DNA of 21,877 nt from Desulfofustis sp. (GTDB lineage Bacteria > Desulfobacterota > Desulfobulbia > Desulfobulbales > Desulfocapsaceae), in assembly GCA_029287755.1 (NCBI GenBank), contig JARFQM010000117.1, positions 1 to 21,877 on the forward strand, given 5' to 3'. The position numbers and the translations under genes are program-made. Positions 15,190-21,877 of this stretch are shown piece after piece (within the stretch, counting starts at the first letter, position 1; the number at the start of each line of letters is the position of its first letter). The notes under the pieces are model-generated. The model ran no database searches. It saw only the letters and a list, made by a program, of their open reading frames with translations, and was not told the DNA's origin.

Positions 15190-16035
15190 TCAAAACAGGG
15201 AAATGAAGCCCTGGTTCTGGCGTTTGATGGTTTCGACTATCTCCAGATCGGGCTGGTGCAGGAGCTCGGGCGGCTCGGGCCAGGCGAGCTGCAGATCGTC
15301 GTAGAAGGGGGTTGTTTCGAGGTTGCGGTTGTAGGCTTCCACCAGCAGCAGTTCGAGATTCACCGTGTCCTCGATGTTATAGGCCAGCAGTGTTTCCAGC
15401 GCCTCTTCGTTGTGGTGGCGCTCGTATTCCCGCCAGAGAAGCACCGCGAAACTTCCGTCGATCCCGTCGAGGCTGCCCCGATTGAGTCCCAGTGCTTTCT
15501 CGCAGCGCTTCAGCCCCCCCTTGATACCGAGTCTTGCCAGCACGTAGCGGAGATCAATGTGGGGCTGATTAAGATTTATTCTGAAGTGGTTTTCAATGAT
15601 CGGAATGTCGAAACTCACGCCGTTGAAAGTAACAAAAAGTTTTATGTCTTGGACATCATCTACGAACTCATCGAGGTTGCTCCCGTTTACGTAAGTGCGC
15701 ACACGATCCCCGTCATAAAGGGCGATGGTGGTAATGTCGCAGGCAGGCCCCAGCCCGGTGGTTTCGATATCGAGATAACCGATGCCTTCGCGAAAATGGG
15801 GGAAAAGCCGCCAGCTGTCGCCCTGCTTGAGATGTCTGCTGAAAAAGGCGGGATCGTCCTCCGAGAGGGCTGCGGCCGACTGTTCGAGCATGGCCACAAT
15901 TTCGTTTCCACTGACCCGGGGGACGATGTCGGGATGATCCAGCAGGTCGGGCCAGCGACAGATGCCGTCCTGCCATAATCTGCGTTCGCCAGCGTAGCCG
16001 ATTCCCTGGATGTGACAAAAGGTGTGTTCGAGCAT
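15190..16035 (-). CDS. DEDDy 3'-5' exonuclease-domain protein (YprB-like)
   Basis: The 281-residue soluble protein has an RNase H-like exonuclease fold from about residue 85. Motif I is YLDIETTGL (Asp89, Glu91), motif II FNGVSFDIPII (Asp143), an additional HIDLRYVL (Asp161), and motif III YNIED (Tyr219, Asp223), giving the DEDDy metal-binding set. This matches the YprB/RNase_H_2 family of uncharacterised exonucleases. The N-terminal 80 residues include a short QGIGYAGERRLW segment seen in YprB-like proteins. It lies 29 bases downstream of arfB on the same strand, probably co-transcribed with it and pyk. The substrate (DNA or RNA) is unknown. Confidence 0.85.
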   Translation of the reverse strand: MLEHTFCHIQGIGYAGERRLWQDGICRWPDLLDHPDIVPRVSGNEIVAMLEQSAAALSEDDPAFFSRHLKQGDSWRLFPHFREGIGYLDIETTGLGPACDITTIALYDGDRVRTYVNGSNLDEFVDDVQDIKLFVTFNGVSFDIPIIENHFRINLNQPHIDLRYVLARLGIKGGLKRCEKALGLNRGSLDGIDGSFAVLLWREYERHHNEEALETLLAYNIEDTVNLELLLVEAYNRNLETTPFYDDLQLAWPEPPELLHQPDLEIVETIKRQNQGFISLF

Positions 16036-16064
16036 GGAAAAGAGGTGCTGAGTCAGGTTGAGGG

Positions 16065-16484
16065 TTAGTCGAAGGAGGTAATCTTGCGGCGCAGCGTTTT
16101 GCGGCGGCTCTGGTGCTGTTTGGCATCGAGCCTTTTGGCCTTCGAGGCCCGGGAAGGTTTGGTGGGCACTCTTTTTTTTCTTTTGACCAGGGCTCGCGCG
16201 ACAAGCATGCGCAGACGCTGCATGGCATCGATCTTGTTCTGCTCGAGGCTCCTGAACTGCTGGGCTTTGATAATAATGATGCCGTCTTCGGTAATGCGTC
16301 GGTCATTGACAGTCATTAATCGTTTTTTGCAGCTGTCCGGCAGCGAAGAGCTGCCGATGTCGAAACGCAGCTGAACCGCAGTCGCCACTTTATTGACGTG
16401 CTGGCCCCCCGGCCCGGCGGCCCTGATCTGGGTAAATTCGAGCTCCCGTTCGGGGATCGAGATGGTGTCGGTAATCTCTAACAT
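16065..16484 (-). CDS. arfB: Alternative ribosome-rescue factor B (peptidyl-tRNA hydrolase)
   Basis: The 139-residue protein is of the ArfB/YaeJ (ICT1-like) type, which hydrolyses peptidyl-tRNA on ribosomes stalled without a stop codon. The catalytic GGQ (26-28) lies in the class-I release factor motif AAGPGGQHVNKV. The basic C-terminal tail (RKKRVPTKPSRASKAKR...) enters the empty mRNA channel. The length matches ArfB and there is no codon-recognition domain, which distinguishes it from RF1/RF2. It lies between pyk (9 bases upstream) and the exonuclease on the minus strand. Confidence 0.93.
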   Translation of the reverse strand: MLEITDTISIPERELEFTQIRAAGPGGQHVNKVATAVQLRFDIGSSSLPDSCKKRLMTVNDRRITEDGIIIIKAQQFRSLEQNKIDAMQRLRMLVARALVKRKKRVPTKPSRASKAKRLDAKQHQSRRKTLRRKITSFD

Positions 16485-16493
16485 TCCCGGGTG

Positions 16494-17936
16494 TCAATCA
16501 GTCTGGGGCTTGAGATAGGATTCATCGATCCTCAGCACCTTCAGTGTATTGGTGGTCCCGGCGGTATGGAGCGGCAGTCCGGCAGTGATTACCACTCGTT
16601 CACCCACGTCGATCAATCTCTCCTGCAGTGCTCTTCTGATAATATCCTGGATCTGCTCGTCCAGGCTGGCGGCTTTTGCACAGGGGATCGGAATGACGCC
16701 TCTGATCAGCTGCATTAACCTCAAAGTGGCTGGTATGGGGCTGAAGGCGATAATCGGCGTGTGCGGTCGATATCTGGCCACCCGCCGAGCCGTGGACCCC
16801 GAGGTAGTCGAAGTAATGATTGCCGCAGCCGAAAGGTCTGCCGCGGTGGCGCAGGAGGCGTAGGAAATGGCATCTGTGATCACCGGTCTTCGATAGCGCA
16901 GACCGTCGGCCAGGATGGTCTCGTAATCCAATGCCTCTTCACTGATGCGGGCGGTTTTGGCCAGGAACCTTACCGCTTCCAGGGGGTAGCTGCCGACCGC
17001 TGTTTCCCCTGAGAGCATAACCGCATCGGTGCCGTCGAAAATAGAATTGGTGACATCGCTGGCTTCCGCCCGGGTTGGCGTCGGAGAGGAGATCATAGAT
17101 TCGAGCATCTGGGTTGCAGTGATGACCGGTTTGCCGGCGATGTTGGCTGCCTTGATGATCTTTTTCTGGATGACCGGCACCTCTTCGGCAGGCATTTCAA
17201 CGCCGAGGTCGCCGCGGGCGACCATCAGGCCGTCAGCTGCTTCGAGTATTTCAGAGAGGTTGTTGACCCCTTGACGATTCTCAATTTTGGCTATTATAGC
17301 CTGGTTGCCGCCGCAGTCTCTGATTACCTGCCTGACGTTTTCGACATCCTCGGGCTTGCGCACGAAAGAGGCGGCAAAAAAATCAACCTCCTGTTCAACA
17401 CCGAAGATGATATCCTCCTTGTCTTTGTCAGAAAGCGATGGCAGGTTGACCTCGATGTCGGGCAGGCTCACGCGTTTACGTGAATTGAGCATGCCGCCGA
17501 CCAGAACCTTGGTGGTGACGCGGGTGGACTCGATGGCGGTCACCTGCAGTTTCATTTTTCCGTCATCAAGCAGGATAATGTTTCCTGCGGAGACGTCATG
17601 GGCCAGTTTGTCGTAATTTACCGGAACGATGTCGGTAGAATCTGGTTCGTTCGACAAGATGACGGTGTCGCCGCTGTTGAGATAGGTACCCGTGCCCAGT
17701 TCACCCACCCTGATCTCCGGCCCCCTGGTATCGAGCAATATGGCAGTGGTCCGCTGGGCTTTTTCCCGGGCCTGTTTAACGTTTATTATCTTGTTTGCAT
17801 GGGCCTGCCGATCGCCGTGGGAGAGGTTGATGCGGAAGACATCGACACCGGCATCGATGAGCTCGGAGATGGAGCGCTCCGACTTGCAGCTGGGTCCCAG
17901 GGTGGCGACGATTTTAGTCTTATTTTTCTTATACAT
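16494..17936 (-). CDS. pyk: Pyruvate kinase
   Basis: The 480-residue enzyme converts phosphoenolpyruvate and ADP to pyruvate and ATP in lower glycolysis. All active-site signatures are present: TKIVATLGPS (7-16), FRINLSHG (34-41), LDTRGPEIR (68-76), the catalytic IIAKIENRQG (214-223, Lys217 and Glu219), VARGDLGVEMP (239-249) and MLESMISSPTPTRAEASDV. The A, B (about 70-165) and C domains are complete. An in-frame TGA lies two codons upstream of the ATG, which fixes the start, although no clear ribosome site is seen. Repeat copy C lies 40 bases upstream and may have displaced or contributed the promoter. Confidence 0.96.
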   Translation of the reverse strand: MYKKNKTKIVATLGPSCKSERSISELIDAGVDVFRINLSHGDRQAHANKIINVKQAREKAQRTTAILLDTRGPEIRVGELGTGTYLNSGDTVILSNEPDSTDIVPVNYDKLAHDVSAGNIILLDDGKMKLQVTAIESTRVTTKVLVGGMLNSRKRVSLPDIEVNLPSLSDKDKEDIIFGVEQEVDFFAASFVRKPEDVENVRQVIRDCGGNQAIIAKIENRQGVNNLSEILEAADGLMVARGDLGVEMPAEEVPVIQKKIIKAANIAGKPVITATQMLESMISSPTPTRAEASDVTNSIFDGTDAVMLSGETAVGSYPLEAVRFLAKTARISEEALDYETILADGLRYRRPVITDAISYASCATAADLSAAAIITSTTSGSTARRVARYRPHTPIIAFSPIPATLRLMQLIRGVIPIPCAKAASLDEQIQDIIRRALQERLIDVGERVVITAGLPLHTAGTTNTLKVLRIDESYLKPQTD

Positions 17937-17975
17937 GGTTCAGTTAGATTATGGTGATGGAAATAGATGAAAAAA

Positions 17976-18117
17976 GAGCCTTTTGCAAAACTAAGATGTT
18001 CTTTCAAAATCAAACCATGCGAGAAATTTTACCACAGGCATATGATTGATATTTCTAGGATAAAATTTTGAGCATAACGCAGAGTGTGGGCGAAAAGATC
18101 GTTTTGCAAATGGCTCA
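17976..18117 (-). repeat. Dispersed palindromic repeat, copy C (inverted relative to B)
   Basis: This 142-bp copy has terminal arms GAGCCTTTTGCAAAAC and GTTTTGCAAATGGCTCA, which pair with one internal mismatch, and a central AAATTTTACC/GGATAAAATTT pair. It is nearly the same as copy B but in opposite orientation. It lies just upstream of pyk, and its right end supplies the TGA stop of the minus-strand ORF at 18115-18342. Confidence 0.9.
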
Positions 18118-18342
18118 AATGTATAACCTTTCAATAATAACTGTAATTTTCTTATCAGCATAGTACCACAATGTTAATAAACCAATAGGAGCGGGTGAGG
18201 AAATTTTTGAAAAGGCAAACATATCTTCATTAAATTGTTGCCGTTGATTGACTTCAAGGATTGGATGCACATACTCTAGACGCTCTTTTTCAGGACGATG
18301 ACGCCCCACGCTGCGGTGCTGCGGGGGCGGGTCGACAACCAT
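18115..18342 (-). pseudogene. Possible truncated ORF cut by repeat copy C
   Basis: A 75-residue reading frame runs MVVDPPPQHRSVGRHRPEKE... to ...KKITVIIERLYI and stops at a TGA that belongs to the end of the repeat (18115-18117). The middle and end are AT-rich, unlike neighbouring genes, and read like protein (a hydrophobic, Trp/Tyr-containing stretch). I do not recognise the family. It may be the remnant of a gene interrupted by the repeat, or a chance frame. The first 15 residues overlap the possible longer pdxH start. Confidence 0.25.
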
Positions 18343-18363
18343 GGATTAATCAAGCTCAACCAG

Positions 18364-19002
18364 ATGGATATCAGTCACTTTCGGCGGGAATACCTGTCGG
18401 GCGGGTTGCATAGATCGGATCTCGAAGCCGATCCGGTCAACCAGTTCGCGACCTGGTTCGATCAGGCCAGGAAGACCACCATTGCCGATCCCACGGCCAT
18501 GGTCCTGGCCACGGTGGACAAGCACAATAGACCCAGTCAGCGCACCGTATTGCTCAAGTATTTTGATGGGGACGGCTTCGTCTTCTTTACCAATTACGGC
18601 AGCCGCAAGGCTGAGGAAATATCCGGAAATGACCGGGTCAGCCTGCTCTTCGTCTGGCTCGAACTGGACCGCCAGGTGATGATCAATGGTCACGCCGAGA
18701 AAATCAGCACCAAAGATTCGGCCCGCTATTTTGTCAGCCGACCGCGAAACTCCCAGGTTGCCGCCTGGGTTTCGAGCCAGAGCCATGGGCTTTCCTCCCG
18801 CCAGGCCCTGATGCAGAAATTCTCCGAAATGAAAAAAAAATTCGGCGAAGGCAAGATTCCGCTGCCCTCTTTCTGGGGTGGGTACCGGGTCGTCCCCACT
18901 GAGATCGAGTTCTGGCAGGGAAGGGAAAACCGGCTGCACGACCGGTTCATGTATAAGCTGGGTGCAGACCGTACCTGGTCCATAGAGCGGCTGGCTCCAT
19001 GA
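18364..19002 (+). CDS. pdxH: Pyridoxine/pyridoxamine 5'-phosphate oxidase
   Basis: This FMN enzyme oxidises PNP or PMP to PLP, the last step of PLP synthesis and salvage. With the start at 18364 it has 212 residues, matching the E. coli length (218). Key text: FRREYLSGGLHRSDL, ADPTAMVLATVD, QRTVLLKYFD, FFTNYGSRKA (FMN-phosphate site), VSLLFVWLELDRQVMINGHAE, SRPRNSQVAAWVSSQS, PLPSFWGGYRV and the C-terminal FWQGRENRLHDRF...IERLAP. In-frame starts further upstream (ATG 18298, GTG 18316) would add up to 22 residues without homology. No start has a strong ribosome site, so the start remains uncertain. It ends 12 bases before the convergent rtcB. Confidence 0.95.
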   Translation: MDISHFRREYLSGGLHRSDLEADPVNQFATWFDQARKTTIADPTAMVLATVDKHNRPSQRTVLLKYFDGDGFVFFTNYGSRKAEEISGNDRVSLLFVWLELDRQVMINGHAEKISTKDSARYFVSRPRNSQVAAWVSSQSHGLSSRQALMQKFSEMKKKFGEGKIPLPSFWGGYRVVPTEIEFWQGRENRLHDRFMYKLGADRTWSIERLAP

Positions 19003-19014
19003 GCACCGGTTTCG

Positions 19015-20184
19015 CTACCCCTTGATGACAGCCAGCGGTTCCAGGACATCGATGATATCGACCAGGTCCCGCTGCCGCTGCATCACCGTTTCGATGTTTT
19101 TATAGGCCCCGGGAGCCTCGTCCAGATCCTTTTTGTGGCGCAGGCTGTGCAGGATCCTCTTGTTCTCCAATTGCGCTCTCTCCCGGCCTAGATCAAGCTG
19201 TCGCTGAGCCTGTTTCCTGCCCATTTTCCTGCCTGCGCCGTGGGAGCAGGAGTTGAAGCTTTCGGGGTTGGATTTGCCGCCGACGATAAAGCTCTGATTA
19301 CCCTGCGACCCTGGTATTATCCCGGTATCTTCGGTCATCGCCCGGGTCGCCCCCTTGCGGTGGACATACACCTTCTTGCCGAAATGACTCTCCAGGGCGG
19401 CGTAGTTATGGGCAATATTGATCGGCTCGGCAAATTCGATGTCGGCCGAGACTTCCTGCCCGAGTGCTTCCTGAACGCGGGTTCTCATCATTGCCCGGTT
19501 GGCGTGGGCGAAATCGACGCAGTAGCACATCTCCCGATAATAAATGTGTCCCGGTTTGTCGTCCATGGGCAGGTAGGCGAGTTGCCAGGAAGGGGGAATT
19601 GGCGCTTTCCAGCGCTTGTTCAGACTGACGGCGAGCTTGTTGTAATGGTTGGCAACCCGAAATCCGAGGTTGCGGCTCCCGGAGTGGATCATTAACCAGA
19701 TTGCCCCGTCTGTTCCCTTCTGTATTTCGATGAAATGATTGCCTCCCCCGAGAGTGCCCACCTGGGCTCTGGCATTTTCGTATTCGGAGCGCACGATCGG
19801 CAGATCATCGATTGACTCTGTTTCCGGCATGCAGTGGTGAGGTTGGACCTTTTTGTGATGTTTGAAACCCAGAGGCACGGTCTGCCGAATGGCTCGCATG
19901 ACTTTTTTGAGCCGGGGCTCTTCGATGTCCGTCAGCGATGTTTTAACGGCACACATGCCGCAGCCGATATCGACCCCGACCGCATTGGGGACGATTACCC
20001 CGTCAGCGGCCAGTATCCCTCCGATGGGCATGCCGAAGCCGAAATGGGCATCGGGCATGATGGCGATATGGTGAAAGGCAAAGGGCAGATTGGCGAGGTT
20101 TCTGGCCTGCTGCAGAGCACCTTCTTCCATGTCGTCAAGCCATAGTTTGATAGGTATCTTTTCGCTGTCCAGAGTTTTCATCAT
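19015..20184 (-). CDS. rtcB: RNA-splicing ligase RtcB
   Basis: This GTP- and Mn-dependent ligase joins 2',3'-cyclic-phosphate or 3'-phosphate RNA ends to 5'-OH ends in RNA repair. The 389-residue protein has the metal and nucleotide motifs VDIGCGM (71-77, Asp72 and Cys75), GTLGGGNHFIE (143-153, His150), MIHSGSRNLG (His167), NIAHNYA (His259), HRKGATRA and NSCSHGAGRKMG, where His315 is the expected guanylylation site. It is complete. Two adjacent ATGs occur at 20184 and 20181; AGGA lies about 10 bases before. No RtcA cyclase, RtcR regulator or archease is seen in this window, so it appears to be a lone copy. Confidence 0.95.
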   Translation of the reverse strand: MMKTLDSEKIPIKLWLDDMEEGALQQARNLANLPFAFHHIAIMPDAHFGFGMPIGGILAADGVIVPNAVGVDIGCGMCAVKTSLTDIEEPRLKKVMRAIRQTVPLGFKHHKKVQPHHCMPETESIDDLPIVRSEYENARAQVGTLGGGNHFIEIQKGTDGAIWLMIHSGSRNLGFRVANHYNKLAVSLNKRWKAPIPPSWQLAYLPMDDKPGHIYYREMCYCVDFAHANRAMMRTRVQEALGQEVSADIEFAEPINIAHNYAALESHFGKKVYVHRKGATRAMTEDTGIIPGSQGNQSFIVGGKSNPESFNSCSHGAGRKMGRKQAQRQLDLGRERAQLENKRILHSLRHKKDLDEAPGAYKNIETVMQRQRDLVDIIDVLEPLAVIKG

Positions 20185-20251
20185 GGCTTGTCCTGAAGAG
20201 TCGAGAGCTTACTTGATATATTAAGCAGAACGATCTGCAGAGCAAGCAGGT

Positions 20252-20698
20252 TCAGAACCGCGCTTCTGAGCGGAATTCAACGATAGGGCCGTCATCGGGA
20301 TGGGTAAACGAGAGAAAGGAGGAATGCAGCAGCATGGGATCGCCCTCTTTGCCGGATCCGTAGAGACGGTCGCCGATGATCGGTGCGTCAAGACCGCGAG
20401 GGCGGGCGCTGTGAACTCTGAGCTGGTGGGTTCTGCCGGTCAGGGGAGTGCAGCTGAGGCGGGTACCGCGGGGATCGTGGCCAATTCTTTGCCACCGCGT
20501 GAGTGCTTCCCTGCCGTTGACTGGATCATAGATCTGATAAGGGCGCTTGTCCGGCCCCCCCCGGCCGGGCACCGCCAGAAGGTCGCCCGGCTTGTCGACG
20601 ACCAGGATGGGGCGGTCGCAGCAAAGTAGGTGCAAATCTGCGTACCTTGCTAGATCGAGGCTGCACCGCACAGTAGAAAGCCCGGCAGCGGCCTGCAT
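20252..20698 (-). pseudogene. RluA-type pseudouridine synthase missing its catalytic segment
   Basis: The 148-residue frame aligns with RluA-family synthases only at the two ends: N-terminal LVVDKPGDLLAVPGRGGPDK and C-terminal ALTRWQRI...PLTGRTHQLRVHSA...IIGDRLYG...LLHSSFLSFTHP. About 80-90 residues that normally lie between, including the HRLD motif with the catalytic Asp, are absent, and the join at PDK-RPYQ (about 20546-20554) is in frame. The product cannot make pseudouridine by the known mechanism, so it is most likely a decayed gene with an internal deletion. Start uncertain: upstream sequence (20650-20760) encodes protein-like text in another frame. Confidence 0.8.
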
Positions 20699-20760
20699 TT
20701 ATCGCCGCAGGCCCGACAGAATCCGCCGCCGCCTTCACTTTCTGGTGGTGTATTAGCCAT
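20650..20760 (-). pseudogene. Cysteine-rich N-terminal fragment beside the RluA remnant
   Basis: A 36-residue frame starts at the ATG of 20760, reads MANTPPESEGGGGFCRACG and then DKCRPLPGFLLCGAASI, and ends with TAG at 20650. The Cys pattern (CxxC, then C, C) looks like a small zinc ribbon. It abuts, in another frame, the start of the RluA-like text, so it may be the original N-terminus separated by a frameshift, or an unrelated remnant. Confidence 0.35.
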
Positions 20761-20825
20761 GGGGTGAGTAGGTTATAAATGATTTGATCTCGCGCCACAA
20801 GAATCAACATCTACAGGATTTCAAG

Positions 20826-21809
20826 ATGACCGAATCTCCTTTTTACAGGCTCGATCCCGAGGCCATTCTGAGCTCCATTGAGCGGGCCACAGGACGTCGT
20901 CTCCTCAATGTCTGCCGGCCCCATGCGAGTTACATAAACCGGGTCTACGAGGTGCAGGACGAGGAGGGGAACTTTCTGGTGGCCAAGTTCTACCGGCCCG
21001 ACAGGTGGAGCCGGGAGGCCCTGGAGGATGAGCACAAATTCGTGGCCGACTGCGCTGAGCGCGAGCTGCCTGTCATCTCTCCGCTGCCGCTTGCCGGCGG
21101 CACCTCGCTGTCCTCCTGCGAGAATATCCTGTTTGCCGTCTACCCCCGCTGCGGCGGCAGGCTCGTGGACGAGTATACCGACGAGCAGTGGCTCGAGCTA
21201 GGCCGGCTGCTGGGCCGCCTGCACGCCGTCGGCGGTCTTGGCCAGGCACCCGGCAGAAACAGGCTGCACCCCCAGCAGACAAGCCGCACGCAGTTCGACT
21301 ACCTGCGTGCCAACGACCTGATTCCCGCCCACCTGCTCCCCGAATTCATCGATGTGGTCGACGAACTGCTGGAAACGATCACTCCGCTTTTCGAGGGAGT
21401 CGACGTTATTCGCCTGCACGGCGACTGCCACACCTCGAACCTGATCCACCGGCCTGGGGAGTCATTCTTCATTATCGATTTCGACGATATGGTGGTCGGC
21501 CCTCCGATCCAGGATTTGTGGATGCTCCTGCCCGGCTACCTGGAAGACTCGCGGCTCGAACTGGCCCTGCTGCTCGAAGGCTACGAGCTGTTTCACAGTT
21601 TTGAGCGCTCCACCTTGACGCTGGTCGAACCGCTCAGGGCCATGCGCTTTATCCACTACATGTCCTGGTGCGCCAAACAATATATCGAGGACGGCGCCAC
21701 CCTGGTTAATGACGATTTCGGCTCTCCTGCCTACTGGCAGAAGGAGATCGCCGACCTCAAGGATCAGGCGCGGGTGATAGGCGAAGGTCTGGGAAACGCA
21801 CTCAGCTGA
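20826..21809 (+). CDS. srkA: SrkA/YihE-type stress-response Ser/Thr protein kinase
   Basis: The 327-residue kinase is of the APH/choline-kinase-like fold; in E. coli SrkA counters stress-induced cell death. Expected residues are present: Lys54 in FLVAKFYRP (ATP binding), Glu70 region EDEHKF, the catalytic loop RLHGDCHTSNLI (Asp200, Asn205), and the metal-binding IIDFDDMVVGPPIQDLWMLL (Asp218). The C-terminal ...VEPLRAMRFIHYMSWCAKQYI matches SrkA. The start at 20826 (MTESPFYRLDP) is chosen over the in-frame ATG at 20784 because it aligns with the E. coli N-terminus and AGGA lies 9-10 bases upstream. Its stop overlaps that of a convergent gene at 21802. Confidence 0.93.
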   Translation: MTESPFYRLDPEAILSSIERATGRRLLNVCRPHASYINRVYEVQDEEGNFLVAKFYRPDRWSREALEDEHKFVADCAERELPVISPLPLAGGTSLSSCENILFAVYPRCGGRLVDEYTDEQWLELGRLLGRLHAVGGLGQAPGRNRLHPQQTSRTQFDYLRANDLIPAHLLPEFIDVVDELLETITPLFEGVDVIRLHGDCHTSNLIHRPGESFFIIDFDDMVVGPPIQDLWMLLPGYLEDSRLELALLLEGYELFHSFERSTLTLVEPLRAMRFIHYMSWCAKQYIEDGATLVNDDFGSPAYWQKEIADLKDQARVIGEGLGNALS

Positions 21810-21877
21810 AGAGCCGGGAGATCCGCTGGAAGACGCTGAGATTGTATTTTCTGCAGACTCGCACCATTTCCCTGAAA
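21802..21877 (-). CDS. C-terminal tail of a convergent gene (partial, 5' end outside window)
   Basis: On the minus strand an open frame from the right edge gives FREMVRVCRKYNLSVFQRIS and then RLFS, ending TGA (21804-21802). The text looks protein-like (amphipathic, basic) and has no internal stops, but 24 residues are too few to identify. Its stop lies within the palindrome TCAGCTGA shared with the stop of srkA, so the genes overlap by 8 bases. Confidence 0.4.
   Translation of the reverse strand, partial: FREMVRVCRKYNLSVFQRISRLFS

Noticed and set aside
15256..15978. A 240-residue plus-strand frame opposite the exonuclease gene
   Set aside because: No recognisable domain; the minus strand carries an intact DEDDy motif set.

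Overview
The window looks like a chromosomal stretch of a Gram-negative, moderately GC-rich bacterium, most likely a Desulfobacterota (sulfate- or sulfur-metabolising) member and perhaps Desulfobulbales. This placement is inferred from the protein families: a mitochondrial-EFG1/spirochaete-type EF-G, a eukaryotic-type HisA, a TauE/SafE exporter with a small membrane partner, and an Mrp cluster laid out like the Mbh antiporter module. No rRNA, tRNA, CRISPR array, phage or intact insertion sequence was seen.

Layout. 1-141: C-terminal tail of an unidentified plus-strand gene. 236-288: shared bidirectional terminator. 303-854 (minus): two-CBS-domain protein. 901-1047: first copy of a palindromic dispersed repeat. 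1453-2885: TauE/SafE permease plus a small membrane protein, ended by a strong hairpin. 3315-6171: EF-G and a KaiC/RecA-like P-loop ATPase. 6178-6256: a four-segment attenuator-like leader abutting 6267-7037, a eukaryotic-type hisA, followed by a small unknown gene. 7514-14946: an eight-cistron, tightly overlapping Mrp-type cation/proton antiporter operon (E-F-G-[MbhD.MbhE.B fusion]-C-D1-D2-small TM protein-D3, counting the small protein as an extra ninth gene). 14982-15124 and 17976-18117: a near-identical inverted pair of the dispersed repeat, enclosing a minus-strand set pyk-arfB-DEDDy exonuclease. 18364-19002: pdxH, convergent with rtcB (19015-20184, minus). 20252-20760 (minus): remnants of an RluA-type pseudouridine synthase that has lost its catalytic segment. 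20826-21809: SrkA/YihE-type kinase, whose stop overlaps that of a convergent gene running off the right edge.

How it fits together. The only clear multi-gene machine is the Mrp complex, a membrane antiporter exchanging Na+ (or K+) for H+. It has three proton-channel-like subunits, each keeping the key Glu and Lys residues, and there is no hydrogenase module beside it in the window. The remaining genes are housekeeping or repair functions: translation elongation and ribosome rescue, histidine synthesis, glycolysis, PLP salvage, RNA ligation and stress kinase. The most notable non-coding signals are the repeat family, whose three copies share a core but have two unrelated self-complementary terminal arms, the hisA attenuator, a terminator inside the fusA leader, and an 18-bp-period repeat in the mrp leader.
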